DNA of 8,545 bases from Thiobacillus sp. (lineage in GTDB: Bacteria; Pseudomonadota; Gammaproteobacteria; Burkholderiales; Thiobacillaceae): assembly GCA_018780025.1 (NCBI GenBank), contig JADMKH010000252.1, positions 1 to 8,545 on the forward strand. Direction: 5' to 3'. This document shows, piece after piece, positions 1-6,800 of this stretch. Each line of letters opens with the position of its first letter. Positions within the stretch are counted from its first letter, which is position 1. The notes under the pieces were generated by a model. That model did no database searches and was not told the DNA's origin. It saw nothing but the letters and a program-made list of their open reading frames with translations. The position numbers and the translations under genes were made by a program.

Positions 1-5
1 GTTTC

Positions 6-58
6 TCTGCTGCAATAAAAAACGCCCGCTTCATGCGGGCGTTTTTTATTGCAGCAGA
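6..58. terminator. Bidirectional rho-independent terminator with a 24-bp perfect stem
   Basis: The arms at 6-29 and 35-58 are perfect reverse complements around the 5-nt loop TTCAT. The GC-rich core CGCCCGC/GCGGGCG is flanked by A6 and T6, so a hairpin followed by a U tract is made on either strand. On the minus strand it lies 29 nt beyond the stop codon of the GGDEF-EAL gene and should end the operon. The symmetry suggests it also serves a convergent gene to the left of the window. The complementarity extends ten bases past the U tract (TGCTGCAAT region), which a terminator does not need. Confidence 0.93.
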
Positions 59-87
59 CCAATCCCAGGCTGGCGGCCCGACACGAA

Positions 88-3000
88 TCAAGGATTATCA
101 CGACGCAACAATTGAGTGAACTCATCAGCCGGCAATGGGCGGCTGAACAAATAACCCTGATACGCATGACAGCCTTGCTCCACCAGAAAATCCCGCTGCG
201 CTTCGGTTTCCACGCCTTCCGCAACGACATTCAAGCGCAGGCCGCGTGCCAGTCCGATGACCGCAGCCGCGATTTCCATGTCGCTGCTGTCGTGGGGAAT
301 GTCACGCACGAAACCCTGGTCGATCTTGAGCTCGTCGATCGGAAAGCGTTTCAGATAGGCCAGCGACGAGTAGCCGGTACCAAAATCGTCTATCGACAAG
401 CGCAGCCCCAGCGCCTTGAGGGTGTAGAGCAAGGCCACTGCCTCTTCGCCATGCCCCATGATCATGCTTTCCGTAAGCTCCAGTTTGAGAAACGCGGGAG
501 GCAACCGGGTTTCTTTCAGAATGGCCGCGATACGCGTGACAATGTCAGGCTGCTGCATCTGGCGCGCCGACAGGTTGACTGACAAAGAAAGTGAAGGCAG
601 GCCGGCATCGATCCAGGTCCGGGCCTGCGTGCACGCTTCCCGCAGCACCCATTCACCGAGTGGAACGATGAGGCCGGTTTCTTCTGCAAGGAGGATAAAA
701 CGGGCCGGTTGAATCAAGCCCTGTCCCGGATCGTTCCAGCGCACCAAGGCCTCGCAGCCGATCATCTTGCCACTGTGAATGTCCACCTGCGGCTGATAGT
801 GCACCACAAACTCGTGCTGTGCCAGGGCACGTCGCAGGTTCGCTTCCATCCCCAATCGTTCGTCGACGGCCTGGGTCAAACCCGGAGTATAAAAGCTGAA
901 GGTGTTGCGTCCGGTTTCCTTGGCCTGGTACAGCGCCACATCGGCATGCTGGATCAGCTCGGTGCTCGTGGCGCCATCTTCCGGAAACAGGCTGATGCCG
1001 ATACTGGCTCCCACATAGACTTCATGCCCGCTGGGCAGCAGAAAAGACTGCTCGAGCATATGGATCATTTCCATCGCGACGTCAGCCGCATCATCCGGGC
1101 GTCGCAGGTCCTCCAGAATCAGCAGGAACTCATCGCCACCCAGCCGACCCAGTGTGTCTTCATCGCGCAGTCTTTCCTGCAAGCGCTGAGCCAAAGCCTC
1201 AAGCAATTCGTCGCCCACCGGGTGACCCAGGCTGTCGTTGATATTCTTGAATCGGTCCAGGTCAATATACAACACCGCAACCCGACGCTTATTGCGCTCG
1301 GCAGATTCCAGCACGTGTTTTAGCTGGGATTGCAGCAGCAATCGGTTAGGCAGTTTGGTCAACGAGTCGTAATGCGCCAGATGCTCGAATCGGGCTTCTG
1401 AATCCTTGAGCTGGCTGATGTCGGTCATGAGGCCGACATAATTGCTCGGCAGGCCTTCGCTATCGTAGACGGTGCTGACCGTCAGCAACTGGGGAAACAG
1501 TTCGCCACTCTTGCGCCGGTTCCAGATCTCACCCTGCCAATGGCCGGTTTCCAGAATGCTGTCCCACATGGTCCGGTAAAAGGCCATATCTTCACGGCCG
1601 GATTGCAGCAGGCTGGGGTTGCGGCCCACAACCTCCGTCTCGGCATACCCGGTTATGGCCGTGTAAGCGGCGTTGACGCTGACGATACGGGGCTGCAGGT
1701 CAGTGATCACCACGCCCTCACGGGTGCTCTCGAATACTGCGGCTGCCTGACGCTGCGAGGCATCGGCTCGACTCCGCTCGAGTGCCAGCCCGGCGATGCG
1801 GGCGAATTCACCGATCATATCCAGTTCGTTCTGGCTGGGCGCACGTGGCTGGGCGTAATAGATGCCAAAGGTGCCCAGAACCTGGCCTGATTTGTCCTTG
1901 AACGGAATCGACCAACACGCGCGCAGGCCGGCACGTTCGGCGAGATCGGCATACGTCACCCAATACGCATGAGCGCGGATGTCCTCGACGATGACAATTT
2001 CGCCCGTAAATGCGGATGTGCCGCATGACCCATGCCCAATTCCGGGTTTTAGCCCGTTCACTGCCTCATTGAAAAAGGCGGGCAGGCTGGGCGCAGCGCC
2101 GGTAAACAGCAGGCCGCTGCGGGGCTCGCTGAGCAGGATGGACACACGCATGTCCGGATGGAGGATTTCCAGACGACTGACAATTTCTACCAGGATATGC
2201 GGGAGCGGACGATTACTCGCCAGGCCGTCCAGCACAGCAATACGGGTTTCGCGTAACTGCTCGGCCAGCCGGGACTCGGTGACATCGTGCCAAACCCCTA
2301 TCGCCTCGCCTCTACGGCCCTCGCCTGGCCGGGCAAGACGCAGTTCGTCGTGTATCCATCGAAGTTGTCCCTGACCATCGTAGAACCGATAGTCATGCGT
2401 GACTTGATCGATGTCCGACAGCGTGGACAAGTGCGCCAGTGCTGCTTCCCGGTCGTCCGGATGAAGGTGTTCTGACCACCAGCCAACCTCCAGTGCCTGC
2501 GTCTCCGTGTAGCCCAGAAGCCGCTGGATGTTGCTGCTGACCCAGTTGAGCGTGGTCTCACCCTGATCCAGTTGCAAGGTATAGAGCACGACCGGGCTGG
2601 TGGTCAGCACATGCCCCAATCGCTCAGTCATCTCGCGCAACTGAATCCGTTCGCGCGCCAATTCGGCCTGGTGCAGGACTTTTTCAAGGGTGGCAGGCAA
2701 CTCGTGCAAATAGCCGGCGTGCTTGACAAGATAATCGTCGACGCCGAGATGGATGGCCTGCGCGGAAACCGATTCGCTACCCTGCCCGGTGACGATGATG
2801 ATGGGAATATCCAGCCCACGCTCAGCCCGCAGCACTTTCACCACATCGAGGGCATCGAGGCCCGGCAGACGATAGTCGAGCAACACCACATCGAAGTCCG
2901 ACGGGGCCGTATCGTCTACAGGTAAGCGCTGCAATACCTGATTGGCATCGCCAACCACGGTGAGTTGAACATGGGGTGCATAGCGGGCCAGATGACGTTG

Positions 3001-3447
3001 GGTCAGGTCGATGTCTGCGGCATGATGCTCTGCATACAACACACGCAATAACCGGGTTCGGCACTCATTGGATTTCCGGAAACGATGGCAGGCATCGTCA
3101 AGCGTGCTGGACAGGTGTTCCAGCGAGTTTGCCCCCTTGGTCAGGTAATCATCTGCGCCCGCCTGAAGCGCAATCACCGCGGCCTTCTGATCGCCCGATC
3201 CGGTCAGCATGACCACTGCCAACGGCAGGGACTGCTTGCGTATCCAGTTCAACAATTCAAGACCGGACCCATCCGGCAGCTTCAGGTCGACCAGGGCTGC
3301 ATCGAAGCTGCCGGGGGCCTGCAGACAGGCGCGTGCCTCGGCCAGACTGGTCGCCAGGGTCAGTTCGATCTCAGGCGCCTGACGCGTCAAGTGGCGGCGC
3401 GTCAGGTCTGCATCGGCAACATTGTCTTCTACGTACAAGACGCGCAT
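88..3447 (-). CDS. REC-REC-PAS-GAF-PAS-GGDEF-EAL cyclic-di-GMP turnover protein (1119 aa)
   Basis: This is a cytoplasmic protein predicted to make and degrade cyclic-di-GMP under phosphorylation control. REC1 (1-118) is complete: E7, D8, D54, T82, K104. REC2 (about 133-250) keeps D191, T220 and K242 but has H141 where REC1 has D8. A PAS (about 268-395), GAF (about 400-558) and second PAS (about 566-690) follow. The cyclase motif GGDEF is at 770-774, with an inhibitory-site RxxD (R761, D764) five residues upstream. The EAL domain keeps E899, N958, E990, D1020, D1021, K1041, E1077 and Q1097 plus the DFGTGYSSL loop, with spacings matching active phosphodiesterases. I chose the ATG at 3447 because the receiver begins there as MRVLYVEDN and TAGGG lies 6 nt upstream. 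A GTG at 3483 would add 12 residues and overlap the previous gene by 28 nt. No membrane segment is seen. Confidence 0.93.
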   Translation of the reverse strand: MRVLYVEDNVADADLTRRHLTRQAPEIELTLATSLAEARACLQAPGSFDAALVDLKLPDGSGLELLNWIRKQSLPLAVVMLTGSGDQKAAVIALQAGADDYLTKGANSLEHLSSTLDDACHRFRKSNECRTRLLRVLYAEHHAADIDLTQRHLARYAPHVQLTVVGDANQVLQRLPVDDTAPSDFDVVLLDYRLPGLDALDVVKVLRAERGLDIPIIIVTGQGSESVSAQAIHLGVDDYLVKHAGYLHELPATLEKVLHQAELARERIQLREMTERLGHVLTTSPVVLYTLQLDQGETTLNWVSSNIQRLLGYTETQALEVGWWSEHLHPDDREAALAHLSTLSDIDQVTHDYRFYDGQGQLRWIHDELRLARPGEGRRGEAIGVWHDVTESRLAEQLRETRIAVLDGLASNRPLPHILVEIVSRLEILHPDMRVSILLSEPRSGLLFTGAAPSLPAFFNEAVNGLKPGIGHGSCGTSAFTGEIVIVEDIRAHAYWVTYADLAERAGLRACWSIPFKDKSGQVLGTFGIYYAQPRAPSQNELDMIGEFARIAGLALERSRADASQRQAAAVFESTREGVVITDLQPRIVSVNAAYTAITGYAETEVVGRNPSLLQSGREDMAFYRTMWDSILETGHWQGEIWNRRKSGELFPQLLTVSTVYDSEGLPSNYVGLMTDISQLKDSEARFEHLAHYDSLTKLPNRLLLQSQLKHVLESAERNKRRVAVLYIDLDRFKNINDSLGHPVGDELLEALAQRLQERLRDEDTLGRLGGDEFLLILEDLRRPDDAADVAMEMIHMLEQSFLLPSGHEVYVGASIGISLFPEDGATSTELIQHADVALYQAKETGRNTFSFYTPGLTQAVDERLGMEANLRRALAQHEFVVHYQPQVDIHSGKMIGCEALVRWNDPGQGLIQPARFILLAEETGLIVPLGEWVLREACTQARTWIDAGLPSLSLSVNLSARQMQQPDIVTRIAAILKETRLPPAFLKLELTESMIMGHGEEAVALLYTLKALGLRLSIDDFGTGYSSLAYLKRFPIDELKIDQGFVRDIPHDSSDMEIAAAVIGLARGLRLNVVAEGVETEAQRDFLVEQGCHAYQGYLFSRPLPADEFTQLLRRDNP
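2698..3447 (-). repeat. Tandem pair of related receiver domains
   Basis: REC1 begins RVLYVEDNVADADLTRRHL and REC2 begins RVLYAEHHAADIDLTQRHL, about 133 residues later. The match continues into the next strand (APEIELT against APHVQLT). The similarity exceeds what two random receivers share and points to duplication within the gene, followed by divergence; the DNA itself is no longer closely matched. The phosphoacceptor (D54, D191), threonine (T82, T220) and lysine (K104, K242) are kept in both copies. Confidence 0.8.
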
Positions 3448-3453
3448 AACAAG

Positions 3454-3458
3454 CCCTA
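3454..3458 (-). promoter_or_regulatory. Ribosome binding site of the GGDEF-EAL gene, overlapping the previous stop
   Basis: TAGGG on the coding strand lies 6 nt before the ATG at 3447, and its TAG is the stop codon of the receiver gene. A ribosome ending the receiver gene would sit on this site, so re-initiation is likely. This decides for the ATG rather than the GTG at 3483. Confidence 0.6.
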
Positions 3459-3887
3459 GACGGGGGGGTGGTTGGTGAGACACCAGTACAGATCGATCTG
3501 AGCGGCCACTTCCATCAGCTTGTCAAAATTGACCGGTTTGACGATGTAGGAATTGGCATGATGCTGATACGCCATTTCCACATCCCGTTCTTCGCTGGAT
3601 GAAGTCAGCATCACCACGGGTATATGCTGGCTCACCGGATGTTCACGCAGATGGCGCAGCACTTCCAGGCCATTCACGCGCGGCAGCTTCACATCCAGCA
3701 GGATCACCCGCGGCAAGTGTTCACCGGCTTCCCAGCGCGGAATCCAGTCCAGCACTTCCTGCCCGTCGCGGGCCACCACGATAGGGTAGGCCAGGTGGCG
3801 GCGTGCGAATGCGCGCAGGGTCAAATCCAGATCGACCGGATTATCTTCCACCAACAATAGGGGGCGGGTGCCCAGATCGGGACTCAT
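3456..3887 (-). CDS. Stand-alone Rcp1-like response regulator (143 aa)
   Basis: This is a single receiver domain with no output domain, expected to accept phosphate from the upstream kinase. It has the acidic pair E14-D15 in LLLVEDN, the phosphoacceptor D65 in ILLDVKLPR, the switch threonine T95 in VMLTSSSEE, Y114 and the conserved K117 in IVKPVN. The long loop after helix 1 (RRHLAYPIVVARDGQE) and the ERDVEMAY segment match the Rcp1 family, which usually pairs with phytochrome-like or PAS-rich kinases lacking their own receiver, as here. The ATG overlaps the kinase TGA by 4 nt and is preceded by GGAG at 8-nt spacing, so translation is probably coupled. The C-terminal tail holds a C7 run just before the stop codon. 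The partner or target is unknown; it may act as a phosphate shuttle or sink, or bind the third protein. Confidence 0.95.
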   Translation of the reverse strand: MSPDLGTRPLLLVEDNPVDLDLTLRAFARRHLAYPIVVARDGQEVLDWIPRWEAGEHLPRVILLDVKLPRVNGLEVLRHLREHPVSQHIPVVMLTSSSEERDVEMAYQHHANSYIVKPVNFDKLMEVAAQIDLYWCLTNHPPV

Positions 3888-6800
3888 CGTGGCAACTCCA
3901 GGTAGAACGTGGCACCGTGGCCGGGAGTGCTCTCGGCCCAGACGCGCCCACCCATGCGCTGCATGGCCTTGTACACAATGGCCAGACCGACGCCCGTGCC
4001 GGGATAGTCTTCGGCGCGCTGCAGGCGTTGGAAGATTTCGAAGATGCGATTGTGAAATTGCATGTCGAACCCGATTCCGTTATCCGTGAACTTCAGGGTA
4101 ATCGATTTCTCGCCCGCAACGCCACTGATCGACAGGCTTGGCGGATGACTGTCGCGGGTGAATTTGAGTGCATTATCGACCAGATTGCGCAGCACAATGG
4201 ACAATCCTTCGGGGTCGGCGTGCGCGGTGAGGCCCTGCAAAGAAATGTCTACCACCATGCCTTTCGCCTGAATATCCGCCTGTAGCGAATCGAGCACGCG
4301 GGTCAGCACACGCGAAAGCTCAAGCGGACGGCCTTGCAGGCTGCGTCGCTCCATCCGGGAGTAGGTCAGCAAGTCCTCGATCAACTGGCCCATTTGCGCC
4401 ACCCCGTTACGCACATTGTTCACCAACTGGATACCCGGCTGGCCGAGCGTGCTCTGATAATCCTCGAGCAGCAGCCGGCTATAGCCATCGATCCCGCGCA
4501 ACGGTGCCTTGAGGTCGTGCGAGACGGAATAAGTAAAGGTTTCCAGTTCCCGGTTTGCCGTTGCGAGTTCGGCCGTTCGCTGGTTCACACGTTCTTCCAG
4601 CTCGGCGTTGAGCTGATGGACTTCTTCCACCATATGCATGCGCTCGGTGACGTCGCGCGACACTACCACCACCCGGTCTGTCTGACCATTTGCGCCATGT
4701 ATCACCCCCCCCTGCGATTCGATATGTCGCACCTCGCCGTTAGCCAGGACGAAACGGAAATTGATGCGATGTCCTTTCCCGGTCCGCACGGTTTCCATGA
4801 ATATGCTACGCACCTTATCCTGGTCATCCGGGTGGATTTCAGCAAATGAGTCGGTGCCCACCAAGGCTTCGGGGTCGCCGAACAATGCGCGGTAGGACGG
4901 GCTGTTGTAGAGGCGTCGCCCCTCCAGATCCAGCACCGCGACCATGTCGCCGATATTCTCGGCGATCAGACGGAAGAAGGTTTCCTGCTCCTGCAACGCC
5001 GCTTCTGCCTGCTTGCGCACTGTGATGTCGTTAATGGCGGTAAAAATGGCAGGCTCGTTGTCGAACTCCACGATGGAAGCTGAAACCAGTGCCCAGAAGG
5101 GGCGGCCGGCCGCCGTCCGCATGCGCACTTCGAGATCGTCGACCTTGCCTTCTTTTTGCAGTAGCTCAAGAAAGCGCATCCGTTCTGGGCGGCCCTCGTA
5201 AAACTTTTCCGCAGGCTGGCCGATTCCCTGTTCCCGCGATATGCCGTACTGAGTTTCGGCACGGTGGTTGCCATACATCAAAATGCCATCCCGCACGCGC
5301 GTGAGTACGGCAGGAAAGGGGGCCAGCTCAATCAGTAATCGATAGTGTGCCTCGCTGTCCCACAAGCTTTGTTCGGCCAGCTTGCGTGCGGTGATGTCGG
5401 TAATCACCGCGACGCGGGCGGAACGCCCTTCGAATTCAATGTCATGGGAGCGGGCCTCGATGGTGATCTGACTGCCATCTTTTTTCAGGTGATGCCATTC
5501 GCCGACATAGACCAACCCCACCAGCTTCTCGGCCACATCGGTAATGGCCTTTTTTTCCTCGTCCGGATAAAGGTCGGTGAGCGATAAGGCCAACACCTCA
5601 TCATGGCTATAGCCATAGTGGCGCATAAACGCGTCGTTCACGGCAAGCATGTGGAGACTGCCGCGCTCGTAGACCAGCATGGGCACGGGGTTTTGCTCGA
5701 ATAGCTGCCGAAAACGGATTTCGCTTTCATGCAGCGCATCTTCGGTAACCTTGCGGGCATTGATGTCCTCGATGATCGAAATGAAGTAATCGGGTTTGCC
5801 ATCCGGTTTCCAGACCAGCGTGACCGTCAGATTGATCCAGACAATATTGCCGTTTTTATGGCAGTAGCGTTTCTCCATCGCATAGTGTTCGATTTCGCGC
5901 GCCAGCATTTGGTGCAGATAGCCGATGTCGGTTTCGAGGTCGTCCGGGTGGGTGATGTCCTGGAAGGTTTTACTCAGCAGTTCCGGTTCGGCATAGCCAA
6001 CGATGTCGCATAACTTTTGATTCACGCGCAGCCAGTGGCCTTCTGGCGACACCATGGCAATGCCCACTGCGGCCTGCTCGAAGGTGGCCGCGAAACGGGC
6101 CTCGCTGTCACGCAAGGCTTGTCCGGAAACGATGCGTTCGGTGATGTCCTCCGAGAAAATGACGATTCCGCCCACCGTGCTGTCGGCCGCAAACCAGGGC
6201 CGCACCTCCCAGCGCAACCACTGCACGCTGCCATCCGCCCGTTCAAACTTGTCTTCATGGATCCGTACCAGTTCACCGTCCATGCCTCGGCGATGAATCG
6301 CTTTCCATCGCGCCGGAATGTCGGGAAAGAGTTCATAGTGAGAATGTCCGAGAATGTCGCCTCTTTCGAGCTGATAGTCGGTCAACCAGCGACGGCTGAC
6401 GGCCAGATAGCACATGTCGCGGTCGAACATGGCGAGCGCAGCCGGCGCATGTTCGACGAAGAGTTGCAGCCGGCTTTCGCTTTCCGTCAATGCAGTTTCG
6501 GCCAGTTTGCGGTCGGTGATGTCGCGCGCGATCCCGAACACGCCCCTCACTTCGCCGTCGATGATCAGCGGGCCCTTGGTGGTCAGGTAATGATGGGTTG
6601 CAAAGGGCGAGGTTACGGCTTCCTCGTAGGTATGGGCCACATCCGTTTTCATGATTCGCTGGTCGTCGGCACGGAACTGTTCGGCCGTCTCCGCAGGGAA
6701 CAGTGCGTAATCGTCCTTACCCAGAATTTCCTCGATGGGGCGACCGAGCAACGCTGTCAACGACTGGTTGCCCACGATGTAATGGCCGGTGCGGTCTTTC

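Noticed and set aside
49..582. Plus-strand open frame of 177 codons near the left edge
   Set aside because: Its start is inside the terminator palindrome and the rest is antisense to the EAL domain, so it is a shadow.
1380..1750. LOV-type light-sensing PAS in the GGDEF-EAL protein, suggested by GRNPSLLQSG
   Set aside because: The flavin-binding motif needs cysteine (GRNCRFLQ); proline and serine stand there instead, so it is a common non-LOV PAS.
3803..4285. Plus-strand open frame of 160 codons across the kinase-receiver junction
   Set aside because: It is antisense to the HATPase domain and the receiver start, and its product shows no family features.
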